From: Bacillota bacterium
Lineage (GTDB): Bacteria > Bacillota > Clostridia > Oscillospirales > Ruminococcaceae
Reading direction: 5' to 3'
Assembly (NCBI GenBank): GCA_023433405.1
Contig: JAEZCT010000022.1
Span: 62,001-126,000, forward strand
Length of the DNA stretch: 64,000 nt
Below, piece by piece: positions 1 through 8,643 of the stretch (its first letter is position 1; each line of letters begins with the position of its first letter). The notes beneath the pieces were generated by a model, which ran no database searches, was not told where the DNA came from, and saw only the letters and a program-made list of their open reading frames with translations. Position numbers and translations under genes: made by a program.

Positions 1-356
1 GCGTGGGGGAGACCACAGGCAGAGAATATGGGTTATTGGTGCTTCCCGGTGGGAAGGCGCCGGAGAAGCTGCGCCAAAATACCGCGGTTCTGGATATCGT
101 GCGGGAGTTTTTTCATCATGACAAGCCGGTTGCCGCCATCTGCCACGGGCAGCAAATCCTCATATCCGCGGGAGTTTTGCAGGGCAGAAAGGCCACCTGC
201 TACCCGGGCATTCGCGACGATATGCTTTTAGCAGGCGCGCAGTATCTGGATGAACGCGTTGTTGTGGATGGGCAGTTGGTTACATCCCGCAGACCGGAGG
301 ATCTTCCTTACTTTATGCGCGAAGTGCTGGGCTTGCTGGGGTATGCCTGGAAGTAA
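1..356 (+). CDS. DJ-1/PfpI family protein, 5' end outside window
   Basis: The reading frame is open to the left edge, so the N-terminus is missing and the apparent GTG at position 3 is probably internal. The visible 117 residues are the C-terminal two thirds of a DJ-1/PfpI (class I glutamine amidotransferase-like) domain. The strand-turn motif LVLPGG is followed by the nucleophile elbow AICHGQ, where the Cys is the expected active residue. Members include deglycases, glyoxalase III and general stress proteins; which of these this is cannot be told. It converges on rsmH, with a MITE copy and a hairpin between the two stop codons. Confidence 0.85.
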   Translation, partial: VGETTGREYGLLVLPGGKAPEKLRQNTAVLDIVREFFHHDKPVAAICHGQQILISAGVLQGRKATCYPGIRDDMLLAGAQYLDERVVVDGQLVTSRRPEDLPYFMREVLGLLGYAWK

Positions 357-378
357 ACGGAATGATTGAATAGTACTA

Positions 379-477
379 ATACTAATCCCCTCAAAAAGAG
401 TCGATAAAAATCCGCGTGAAAACCCATAAATTAAAGCTTTTCACATGTTTGAGGTACACTTTTTAACGGATAAGTAT
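379..477 (+). mobile_element. MITE-like palindromic element, type A, right arm altered
   Basis: The left end ATACTAATCCCC, the arm AAAGAGT, the ATAAAAATC stretch and the core GTGAAAA...TTTTCAC match the other type A copies. The right arm has diverged and the element ends in AAGTAT. It lies between the convergent PfpI-like gene and rsmH. Confidence 0.8.
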
Positions 478-483
478 AAACAC

Positions 484-534
484 AAAAAACCAGAGAAAAA
501 AGCTGTAGATACAGGCTTTTTCTTCTGGTTTTTC
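484..534. terminator. Intrinsic terminator, probably bidirectional
   Basis: An A-rich/T-rich hairpin has an outer stem AAAAACCAGA/TCTGGTTTTT and an inner stem AAAAAGC/GCTTTTT. T runs lie on both strands. It is placed to end the leftward rsmH transcript and possibly the rightward PfpI-like transcript. Confidence 0.7.
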
Positions 535-594
535 TTTTTGCTGCGATACATTTAATAGCATTGCTTTTAAAACAACAACAACAATAGCAATCAA

Positions 595-1647
595 TCACGC
601 CTTGACTGCCCACCTCATTTTTGCGGACCGCGCACGGCTGTTCATATTACATTCCTCTGCGGACGGTCTGATAACCTCGGTTGCGATTTCGCTGTAAACA
701 CCTTCACGCAATAAGCTTTTAAAGGACTTCTTAACCAGCCTATCTTCACCCGAATGAAAGGTTAATATCGCAACGCGTCCTCCTTTTGCAAGGGTGGCGG
801 GGAGCTTTTCTAAAAATTCATATAACACTTCAAACTCATTGTTCACATCAATCCGCAATGCCTGAAAGGTTCTTTGGCAGGACTTTTTAATCGCTTCCTT
901 TCGTTCCGCTGCTGGAATGAACGAAAGCGCATCGTTTATAATTTGCTGGAGCTTTGTAGTGGTAGCAATAACCGCCCCTTTTTTAAGCTCACAAACAATC
1001 GCGCTCGAGATAATTTTGGCGTGCGGCTCATCCGAATTTTCAAGCAGCATCCCTTCCAATTCTTCTTGTGAGATTGTCCTTAACCGTTCCGCCGCCGAGA
1101 TGCCTTTTTCAGGGTTCAGGCGAAGATCCAAGGGACCTTCTCTTTTATAGGAAAACCCTCGGTCGGGATTATCGATTTGCATGGAAGAAACGCCTAAATC
1201 CGCTAATACAAAATCAAACATACCCGCTTCGCGGGCAACCTCATCAATATTGGCGAAGTTTAGATGCTTCACTGATAATATGTCCTGACCATAACCCAAC
1301 TGTTCCAAACGCTCCCGGGTTTTGCTTATTTGAATAGGATCCACATCAAGTGCGTATAAATGCCCTTTTGCTTCTAGGCATTTTAGCATTTCCTGCGTGT
1401 GTCCGCCATAGCCCAAGGTAGCATCCAAACCGGTTTGGTCCGGCTTTATTTGCAAAAACTCAATGATTTCCTTGACGCAGATCGGGATATGCATACCCGC
1501 AGGGGTGTTTCCCTTTTGAATAATCTTCGCGACAGTATCCGCATATTTTTCAGGCTGAAGCTCCTTGTATTTTTCCCGATAGCTTTTCGGGTGAGTTCCT
1601 TGATAACGGACACGCCGCTTATGTTCCTTTTCTTGATGATCCATCAA
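595..1647 (-). CDS. rsmH: 16S rRNA (cytosine(1402)-N4)-methyltransferase RsmH, long form
   Basis: RsmH N4-methylates C1402 of 16S rRNA in the ribosomal P site using S-adenosylmethionine. The SAM-binding segment DATLGYGGHT lies near residue 75, the acidic loop DVDP at 101-104, and LADLGVSSMQ near 148. The C-terminal part has the usual VAILTFHSGEDRLVK segment. At 350 residues it is longer than the usual about 310. The extra length is a basic N-terminal extension of about 50 residues before the MHIPICVKEII start of the normal fold. It stands alone here, away from ftsL and the division cluster, so it may be a second copy. I cannot tell whether a standard rsmH exists elsewhere in the genome. Confidence 0.88.
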   Translation of the reverse strand: MMDHQEKEHKRRVRYQGTHPKSYREKYKELQPEKYADTVAKIIQKGNTPAGMHIPICVKEIIEFLQIKPDQTGLDATLGYGGHTQEMLKCLEAKGHLYALDVDPIQISKTRERLEQLGYGQDILSVKHLNFANIDEVAREAGMFDFVLADLGVSSMQIDNPDRGFSYKREGPLDLRLNPEKGISAAERLRTISQEELEGMLLENSDEPHAKIISSAIVCELKKGAVIATTTKLQQIINDALSFIPAAERKEAIKKSCQRTFQALRIDVNNEFEVLYEFLEKLPATLAKGGRVAILTFHSGEDRLVKKSFKSLLREGVYSEIATEVIRPSAEECNMNSRARSAKMRWAVKA

Positions 1648-1706
1648 TTATCTCGCACCTTTTCTTCACTCGTACTCCGATAGGGCTGATAAGCCGAGCA
1701 CACCGC

Positions 1707-3305
1707 CTACATTTTTTTGGAATCCTGCTTTTGCTCTAAATACTCGTCAAAGGTAAGGCGATAATCGCGCATTCCGTCATCGGTAATCTCAATAATCCGA
1801 TTGGCTACCGTCTGTATAAACTGGCGGTCATGGGAGGAAAAAAGCATACTGCCGGGGAAATCGGCCAGGCCATTGTTTAGCGCCGTGATTGACTCGAGGT
1901 CAAGATGGTTGGTTGGCTGGTCGAGCAAAAGCACATTGGCACCCGAAAGCATCATGCGCGAGAGCATACAGCGCACCTTTTCTCCACCAGAAAGCACATT
2001 AACCGGTTTATAGATATCATCCCCGGAAAAAAGCATACGACCAAGAAATTGCCGCAGGTAGCTTTCGTGCTGATCCTCCGAGTATTGCGCAAGCCAGTCG
2101 ATTAACCTGCTTTCGTTCTTCTCAAAATAGGCTGTGTTATCCCTCGGCAGATACGCCTGAGACGTGCTTACACCCCATTTAAAGCTGCCGTTGTCGGGGG
2201 TAGTCTCCTCCATGAGTATGCGGAACAGCGCCGTAATTGCAAGCTCGTTGCCCACAAAGGCAATCTTGTCGCCCTTATCCATTATAAAGGAGATGTTTTC
2301 AAAAAGAAGCGTGCCATCCACCGCCTTAGAGAGACCCTCAACGGCAAGGATATCCTTGCCTGCTTCACGGTCAGGCTTAAAGCCCACCCAAGGGTATCTG
2401 CGAGAGGAGGCCGGCATTTCTTCAATCGTAAGATTATCCAAGAGCTTTCTGCGGGAGGTTGCCTGCCGGGCCTTGGATTTGTTGGCAGAAAACCGGGCAA
2501 TAAAGGCCTGTAATTCCTTCGCCTTATCCTCTGCCTTGCGGTTCTGGTCTTTAAGCATTTGCTGAATCAGGCGACTGGAATCGTACCAAAAGTCGTAATT
2601 GCCCACATACATTTTAATTTTAGCATAATCAATATCCACGATATGGGTACACACGGTATTGAGAAAATGACGGTCATGAGAAACAATAATAACGGTTCCG
2701 GGATAGTCCAACAAGAAGTTTTCGAGCCAGGTGATGTACTGATAGTCCAGATTGTTGGTAGGCTCGTCGAGCATAATCAGGTCAGGCTTGCCAAAAAGAG
2801 CCTGCGCCAGCAGCACCTTTACCTTCTCGCGGCCTGTAAGCTCGCTCATTAGCTTGGTCAGGGAGCCTGCCGGAATGCCAAGACCCTGCAAAATCTTTGC
2901 GGCGTCAGCTTCGGCTTCCCAGCCACCCAGCTCCGCAAATTCCTCCTCCAGCTCCGAGGCAAGCACACCATCCTCTTCGCTAAAATCCTCCTTGGTATAG
3001 AGCGCGTCCTTTTGCTCCATAATTTCGTACAGCCGCGCATTGCCCATGAGCACCGCCATAATTACCTGGCAATGGTCATACTGGTTTTGATCCTGCCGCA
3101 GCACCGACATCCGAACCTTCTCGTCGATATGAATCTCACCGCTTGTCGGTTCCAGCTCTCCCGAAAGAATCCTCAGAAAGGTTGATTTTCCCGCTCCGTT
3201 CGCGCCAATAATTCCATAGCAGTTACCGGGGGTAAAGGTCAGATTAACGTGATCAAACAATTTACTGGCACCAAAGTACAGGCTTACATTGTCTACGATT
3301 AGCAT
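1707..3305 (-). CDS. ABC-F family ATPase (YbiT/EttA-like) with degenerate second nucleotide site
   Basis: Two ABC ATPase domains without membrane segments, joined by a charged linker, define the ABC-F family. These proteins act on ribosomes (translation factors or antibiotic protection). NBD1 has a good Walker A, GANGAGKST at 34-42, and Walker B LIMLDEPTN, but its signature reads LTGREK instead of LSGGE. NBD2 has a normal LSGGEKVR signature and LLLDQPTNHLD, yet its Walker A position reads GNELAITAL, with no GK[ST]. At 532 residues it has the usual length. The start is the ATG at 3305, preceded by AGAGGG. Its exact target is unknown; sequence features fit YbiT-like members better than antibiotic-resistance types. 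Confidence 0.88.
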   Translation of the reverse strand: MLIVDNVSLYFGASKLFDHVNLTFTPGNCYGIIGANGAGKSTFLRILSGELEPTSGEIHIDEKVRMSVLRQDQNQYDHCQVIMAVLMGNARLYEIMEQKDALYTKEDFSEEDGVLASELEEEFAELGGWEAEADAAKILQGLGIPAGSLTKLMSELTGREKVKVLLAQALFGKPDLIMLDEPTNNLDYQYITWLENFLLDYPGTVIIVSHDRHFLNTVCTHIVDIDYAKIKMYVGNYDFWYDSSRLIQQMLKDQNRKAEDKAKELQAFIARFSANKSKARQATSRRKLLDNLTIEEMPASSRRYPWVGFKPDREAGKDILAVEGLSKAVDGTLLFENISFIMDKGDKIAFVGNELAITALFRILMEETTPDNGSFKWGVSTSQAYLPRDNTAYFEKNESRLIDWLAQYSEDQHESYLRQFLGRMLFSGDDIYKPVNVLSGGEKVRCMLSRMMLSGANVLLLDQPTNHLDLESITALNNGLADFPGSMLFSSHDRQFIQTVANRIIEITDDGMRDYRLTFDEYLEQKQDSKKM

Positions 3306-3634
3306 TAATATAGTTCATTCCCTCTGTTTGTTTTTATCTCATCGCTTTTTACTGTATTGATGATAAACACATGCGCTGCTATAAATCAGCAAGTATTTAC
3401 GGCGATTAGAGTCAGTTGATACGGGTTTATTCTATATGCTTCAGAAAATATATGGTGTTGCGAACATAAAAAAAGGGGATTGCAAATGCCGAGTGGCGGG
3501 CAATATTTCACTCAGGATTTGCTTGTCTTGAGCGCATAGTCCTCCCCGATTTACATGCAAGCATATTCTTTCATTATAATATTCCCTATTTCACAAGTCA
3601 AATCATTCATGAATAAAAAACGCAAGGAGTAACA
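3306..3634. other. Gene-free spacer
   Basis: No supported gene is seen in these 329 bases. The stretch is AT-rich. It must hold the leftward promoter of the ABC-F gene and the end of the transglutaminase operon. I see no convincing perfect hairpin or promoter. Confidence 0.5.
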
Positions 3635-5965
3635 TTAGTCCGGCTTCTTTCTCAGGTGGGATTTAACCCAAACCGGCAAGGCGCGGCGCAGCAGATAGCC
3701 CGCCCGTCCCAGACGGCGTGCAAGCCGCCGCTCCAGCTGCTCATGCAGCTCGGCAGCGTCGCGTACCGCACCGCTGTCCGGCAGCCTGCCCCCATACAGC
3801 CAATCCATATAACAAGCGGTAACCTTTGCAAAACGGTTCGATTTATCGTCAAACCGCCGGTCAACCCTTGGGTAAAACTCCCGCAGGGTTTCCCCGGTGT
3901 ATAGTGAGATGGCGAAATAATTAAGCTGCTCAAGCAGGTCTTTGTAATATGCCGTCAGCTGGCCGTCGGTGCTTTGGCCGGAGGATGCGACGCGCTCGTA
4001 ACGGTACAGCCTCTCAGGGGCGGAGCGGATGCGACAAAGCAGCAGCCATACCGCCAGCAGGAAAGCGACGGGCAATAATACAAGGCCCCAAAGTGTGCTT
4101 GCCGACGGTACCGCGTCATGGCTTTGCAGGTTCTCTCTGCTTTGAGGGATGTGCTGGGGCTGGGCGGGGATATACCGCTCGTAGCCCTCCTGCGCCGTTG
4201 TATCCGCAGATTCCGGCTCAGGCTCCGGTATGGTTACCCCATAATCAAACCCCAGCGGGTCAAAGGTTACCCAGCCAATGCCGTACAGGTAAACCTCTGC
4301 CCACGCGTGGGTGGAACGCTCGGTTGCGGCATATTCCTCCGGCACGGCGGTGCGTTCCAGACCAAACCCCGTGACATAGCGCGAGGGCAGCCCCGCGCAG
4401 CGGGCAAGCACTGCCATAGCGCTGGCGTAATAGACACAGTAGCCCTCCCGGGTGCGCAGAAAATGCGCCACAAAGTCCTCCTCGGGGGGCGGAACGACGG
4501 GAGTGAGGGTGTAGGTGCAGTTTTTCGCAAGCCATGCCTCTATCGCCTTTGCCTTTGCGTAGGGTGATTGGGCGTCTGCGGTAATCATTTGGGCGGTGTC
4601 GCGCACCGATCGGGGCAAAGCGTCGGGTAAACTCAGGTATTGTAGACGGATGTTCTCCCAGTTCGCGTCCTTGCCCCTTTGGGCAGTGGGTTCAAGCTCA
4701 GTTAGCAGCCCGTCAAAAACCGCCGTGCTTCGGTCGAGCAGCCGCGCGGTAAAGGTATAGGAGGAGAAGGGCGGGGCGGAATTTTGGGTAAACAGCTCGC
4801 CCTGCAGGTTAAAGTACGGCTCAATCCTTGAGCCGGTATCCAAGCGCTCAAGACGCCCCGCGGTGAACAGACCCGCCAGCCTGCGCACCTCGAATTTAAC
4901 AGTGACCTTTACCGTATCGGTCAGCCTGCCTTCATAATCCCGACGATCCGGCAGCGCAAGCTCGGCGCCAAACACCTGATTTCGGGTGGATAGGAACATC
5001 AGACCGCTGTAGCGAAACCGCCCGTTGCGAAAGCCGTCGTACCAGCCGCGCCCGCTGTAGGTATCCTCCACCGAGCCGCGCAGCAGTACGGGACGGTCGG
5101 CGGTCACGGTAAGCATACGCATATCCCCCGGGGAAATCGGCCCGCCAAGACGGTCCGAAAGGGGCTGAAATCCCAGCAGCGAAAGGCGAAAGGACTGGCT
5201 AGGAACCCCTTGCCCCAGATGGTAGCCCAACAGGTCGCCGTAATCGTTGACGATATTGACGAGCGCGCGTGACTTCCACTCGGCGGTATCTGCGGGCACC
5301 AGCACCATTGCAGCCAGCACCGCAAGCAGGATAATCGGCGCAGCCGTCATCTGCAACACCCCCAGCGGCAGGGTTTTTTCGCCGCTATCCACAATACGCC
5401 TATGCTGCACCGAGGGCAGCAGGATTAAAAAGCCCGCAGTCAGTAAGGCAAGGATTCCCGCCCGGTGTTCCAGCCGCAGTACCCATACCACAATAATCAT
5501 CGCGGCACAGACCATTCCGAGCAGGACGGTAAACCACCCGCCCCGCGGCGCAAAAAGCCGGGCAAAGGCGAAGAATAAAACCGACGAAGCCGCCCCGAAG
5601 GCCACGCAGACCGGCAGACTAACCTCCGCTGAAAACAGTCGCACCGCTGCAAGCGCGTCCGCCAGCAGCCAGCCAATGGGCAGATGAAGAAACAGCCACC
5701 CAAGACCCCAGCAGGCAGCCGAAATACCTATGGCAAGCGGCAGCGCCCAAGCGCGCCGTGAAAACAGCCAAACAAAAAAAGTACAGACGGCGCAGGTAAA
5801 AAACAAGGGAAAAGCCTTAACCGCATATCCGAAAAGCTCCATGAGTGCCAGAGAAAGCCCGTTAGCAAGCAAAATAACGGCAAGCTGCTCGCAGACCCGC
5901 GAGCTTAACAAACGGCGGAGCCGCCCGACGGCGGGGGAAGGAAGCGTCAGTTCGGCAGCTTTCAT
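3635..5965 (-). CDS. Transglutaminase-like membrane protein (TgpA/YebA type)
   Basis: The 776-residue protein begins with several hydrophobic segments (about residues 25-230), as in TgpA-type membrane proteins. It then carries a long extracytoplasmic region and a transglutaminase-like domain with an intact triad. The Cys is in GYCVYYASAM near 509, the His in HAWAEVY near 552 and the Asp in FDP near 568. A further membrane segment near 645-665 precedes a cytoplasmic tail. Its start overlaps the upstream DUF58 gene by four bases, so it is the third gene of a MoxR-DUF58-transglutaminase operon. That arrangement is widespread, and its role in peptide crosslinking or envelope protein processing is not settled. 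Confidence 0.88.
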   Translation of the reverse strand: MKAAELTLPSPAVGRLRRLLSSRVCEQLAVILLANGLSLALMELFGYAVKAFPLFFTCAVCTFFVWLFSRRAWALPLAIGISAACWGLGWLFLHLPIGWLLADALAAVRLFSAEVSLPVCVAFGAASSVLFFAFARLFAPRGGWFTVLLGMVCAAMIIVVWVLRLEHRAGILALLTAGFLILLPSVQHRRIVDSGEKTLPLGVLQMTAAPIILLAVLAAMVLVPADTAEWKSRALVNIVNDYGDLLGYHLGQGVPSQSFRLSLLGFQPLSDRLGGPISPGDMRMLTVTADRPVLLRGSVEDTYSGRGWYDGFRNGRFRYSGLMFLSTRNQVFGAELALPDRRDYEGRLTDTVKVTVKFEVRRLAGLFTAGRLERLDTGSRIEPYFNLQGELFTQNSAPPFSSYTFTARLLDRSTAVFDGLLTELEPTAQRGKDANWENIRLQYLSLPDALPRSVRDTAQMITADAQSPYAKAKAIEAWLAKNCTYTLTPVVPPPEEDFVAHFLRTREGYCVYYASAMAVLARCAGLPSRYVTGFGLERTAVPEEYAATERSTHAWAEVYLYGIGWVTFDPLGFDYGVTIPEPEPESADTTAQEGYERYIPAQPQHIPQSRENLQSHDAVPSASTLWGLVLLPVAFLLAVWLLLCRIRSAPERLYRYERVASSGQSTDGQLTAYYKDLLEQLNYFAISLYTGETLREFYPRVDRRFDDKSNRFAKVTACYMDWLYGGRLPDSGAVRDAAELHEQLERRLARRLGRAGYLLRRALPVWVKSHLRKKPD

Positions 5966-7140
5966 AGCAAATCCTCCAGTGCGGCGGCGACATCCCCTTG
6001 CGCGCGAACCGTAAGCTCGCGCAAGCCGCCGAAGTTTACGGTGGGTTTGTGGGCTTCGCCCACCGCAAACACGGTTACCGTCTCAAAGGTGCAGTCCATT
6101 CGTTTGAGGCATTCTGTAAGCTCACCGGCATTTCCCAGCGTCATCAGGTATGCCGAGCCGGTTCCCGAGAGTCGCTGTAAAATGCCGGTGAGCTCCTCAA
6201 AGTCATCGGTTCGCTCACTTTTAACAAACCCCGCCAGTGCAAGCGCGCGGTTTAGGCGGCCAAAATCCCGTTGGGACGAGCCCTCGGTGATACTCGCGCC
6301 TTCACCGAAGACACACACCCGCACGGTATAGCCCGAGGAAAGCGCGCAGTACGCAATGGACGCGGCCGCCTCAGACAGCGTATCCGCAGCGTAATAAAAC
6401 CGCTCCCCATACAGCCCTTGTGAGCGGGCGTCGATAAGGATGGAGCAGTGAGATTCGGCGCTTACTTCATAAACCCGGGTAAACAGCTTTTGGGTGCGGG
6501 CATACAGCTTCCAATGCAGCCGCTTGAGCGCGTCTCCCGACTGGTATTCCCGCACACCCGCAAAGCTTTGCCCGTGGCGGGTCAGGCTCATGCCGCCGGT
6601 AAAGTTCTTTTCATCCGGCGCGTGGGAGGTAATGGAGCCAAGCTCGCATACGCGGGGGAAAACCAACACCGGGCGCATTCGGTAATAGGGCAGGCGCAGC
6701 ATATTGAAGTTGATGCGCAAAAGGCCGAACACATCCTGAATCTCCACACGGCTCATCCCCACCAGGCTCTCCCCGCAGAAGGCGCAGGTAAACCGGGGCT
6801 TCCATTCAATATGGGAATGGGGTGGCAGGGTAAACAGGTAGGATAGATTTTCGCTTTGTGTCACAGCCTCGATATGTACCCGCATCATGGTAAAGGGATA
6901 TGGCATATCGTTATAAAGGCGCAGCGTCAGCTCCACCGTCTCCCCCTTGACGGCCTCCTCTTTGTCGACAGTCTGAACATAGGAGAAGTGCCAAACCGTC
7001 CACAGGCTGAGCGACGCGCTCAGTAGTAGCACTCCACAGCCCATAAAAACGATAAGGTAAAATACCCGCTCTCCTGTTAAAAGACCGCCCCCAAGGCAGA
7101 AGGCGAGTATGGAAAAAAACGAGATGCGAACCGTCTTCAT
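5962..7140 (-). CDS. DUF58 domain protein
   Basis: The 392-residue protein starts with two closely spaced hydrophobic segments (about 5-50). A beta-rich region follows, and then the DUF58 block around residues 190-240, including REYQSGDALKRLHWKLYART. DUF58 proteins have a von Willebrand A-like core and are nearly always encoded beside a MoxR ATPase, which is thought to remodel or load them. Here it overlaps both neighbours by four bases (ATGA junctions), indicating tight translational coupling in one operon. Confidence 0.87.
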   Translation of the reverse strand: MKTVRISFFSILAFCLGGGLLTGERVFYLIVFMGCGVLLLSASLSLWTVWHFSYVQTVDKEEAVKGETVELTLRLYNDMPYPFTMMRVHIEAVTQSENLSYLFTLPPHSHIEWKPRFTCAFCGESLVGMSRVEIQDVFGLLRINFNMLRLPYYRMRPVLVFPRVCELGSITSHAPDEKNFTGGMSLTRHGQSFAGVREYQSGDALKRLHWKLYARTQKLFTRVYEVSAESHCSILIDARSQGLYGERFYYAADTLSEAAASIAYCALSSGYTVRVCVFGEGASITEGSSQRDFGRLNRALALAGFVKSERTDDFEELTGILQRLSGTGSAYLMTLGNAGELTECLKRMDCTFETVTVFAVGEAHKPTVNFGGLRELTVRAQGDVAAALEDLL

Positions 7141-8084
7141 GGCAGTATAGGCACCTGTGTGGTTCGAACAATCTGAGAGAGCACGGCCTCGGCGGTGCGG
7201 TCGCGCTCCCCGGCCGAAAGCCGGACCATCAGGCGGTGGGCAAGCACAGGAATGACCATAACCTTGACGTCATCGGGCAGGGTGTATTCGCGGCCGTCAA
7301 ATAAGGCATGTGCCATAGCCGCGTGCATTAAGGCAAGCGAGCCTCGGGGGCTTACCCCCAGTGTTAGCTTGTCGTGCTTGCGGGTGGCGCTTGCAATATC
7401 CACAATATACTGCATCACCGCCCGGGAGCAGCCCACCCCCTTCGCCTTCTCCTGCAAGTTAACAATATCCTCGGCGGTGGCAACCGGTTCCTCCGGCAAG
7501 GCAGTGCCGCCGCGACGGCTCTCCAGTATGGTCAGCTCGTCGCTGCGGTCGGGGTAGCCCAGGGAGACGCGCATAAAAAAGCGGTCAAGCTGCGCTTCGG
7601 GCAGCGGATAGGTACCAGTGGATTCCACCGGGTTTTGCGTGGCGATAACCATAAAGGGCTTTGGCAGCGGGTAGGTATCCCCGTCTATGGTTACCTGCCC
7701 CTCCTGCATCGCCTCCAATAGGCTGGATTGAGTCTTGGGGCTGGTGCGGTTAATCTCGTCTGCCAGCACCATCTGGTGCATCAGCACGCCGTGGCGCACC
7801 AGCTTTTCGCCGGTTTTCAGGTCAATTGCCGTATAGCCCGTTATGTCGGAGGGCAGTACATCCGGCGTAAACTGAATGCGGGCAAAGCTGCACCCCGCCG
7901 AGCCCGCCAACGAGCGGGCCAGCGTAGTTTTGCCAAGACCGGGTGCGTCCTCAATTAAGAGGTGACCGCCGCAGGCGAGGGTAATGAGGGCAAGGTCAAT
8001 CGTTTCCCGTTTTCCAATGAGGCTTTTTGCTAGGTTGCGCCGAATTTTTTCAATGAGGTCAAGTGCGGCTTGAGTTTGTGTCAT
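7137..8084 (-). CDS. MoxR family AAA+ ATPase
   Basis: A 315-residue AAA+ ATPase. Walker A is DAPGLGKT at about 46-53, Walker B is MVLADEINRT near 110, and sensor 1 is VIATQNPVESTG. The winged C-terminal lid contains the LGVSPRGSLAL motif typical of MoxR proteins. MoxR ATPases act as chaperone-like factors for metal-cofactor insertion or assembly of partner VWA/DUF58 proteins. It is the first gene of the operon with the DUF58 and transglutaminase genes. A TATAAT-like -10 lies upstream on the minus strand at 8268-8273, with only a weak -35. Confidence 0.92.
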   Translation of the reverse strand: MTQTQAALDLIEKIRRNLAKSLIGKRETIDLALITLACGGHLLIEDAPGLGKTTLARSLAGSAGCSFARIQFTPDVLPSDITGYTAIDLKTGEKLVRHGVLMHQMVLADEINRTSPKTQSSLLEAMQEGQVTIDGDTYPLPKPFMVIATQNPVESTGTYPLPEAQLDRFFMRVSLGYPDRSDELTILESRRGGTALPEEPVATAEDIVNLQEKAKGVGCSRAVMQYIVDIASATRKHDKLTLGVSPRGSLALMHAAMAHALFDGREYTLPDDVKVMVIPVLAHRLMVRLSAGERDRTAEAVLSQIVRTTQVPILP

Positions 8085-8525
8085 CCCTGTTGCTCCCCTT
8101 CACTTAGTTCTTGCGTTTATTGGTATACAGCGTATATTTGATATTCTCAAATAAAAGTTAAAAAAATCCGAAATTTCTGCATTAGTAGGCAAATAAGCTT
8201 CTCGCTTGGTTTTTAAATAATGGCTAATTGGTTAATGGCATAAGCGCGGTAATTGCCTTTTGTGGTTATTATAGCACAGTATTCTGCTGCATGACATGTC
8301 AATTTTCACACAGATTGCATAGTAAAAATTGTACTCGCTTCCATTTCGGGTACATTATTTTGTCATTTTGGTCATGCGGCTCTAGGTTGGCACAGCAGCT
8401 TGAGGTATATTGCCGCAAAAAGCTTATTTTGGCGAATGACTTCGCGTTCGACGAAAAGCGAACGGGCGAAGAGACTTAAGAATCAAATAAAAACACCTTG
8501 GCGCGAAAAAATGTTCGCGCACCCC

Positions 8526-8555
8526 TTTACAAGAACAAACGTTTTGATGTATAAT
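8526..8555 (+). promoter_or_regulatory. Promoter of the radical SAM/DUF4130 pair
   Basis: A TTTACA -35 at 8526-8531 and a perfect TATAAT -10 at 8550-8555 are separated by 18 bases. This predicts transcription from about 8562, roughly 80 bases before the start codon. Confidence 0.75.
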
Positions 8556-8583
8556 GGCGGTAGAATCCTAAAAGATAACAGCA

Positions 8584-8607
8584 ATTGATAGTCTTTAGAC
8601 TATCAAT
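8584..8607. promoter_or_regulatory. Palindrome just downstream of the promoter (operator or leader hairpin)
   Basis: An 11-base perfect inverted repeat, ATTGATAGTCT/AGACTATCAAT, is separated by two bases and lies about 22 bases past the predicted transcription start. Its position fits a repressor site or a 5' leader hairpin. I cannot assign a regulator. Confidence 0.55.
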
Positions 8608-8643
8608 AAAGCCAGCAAAACGACGAAAGGGACGACGCCTGCT

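Larger units (their letters stand above)
8085..8643. other. Divergent intergenic region
   Basis: These 559 bases separate the leftward MoxR operon from the rightward radical SAM pair. I find no supported gene. The right end carries a strong promoter and a palindrome, annotated separately. The middle part (about 8150-8300) is AT-rich and probably holds the leftward promoter. Confidence 0.5.
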
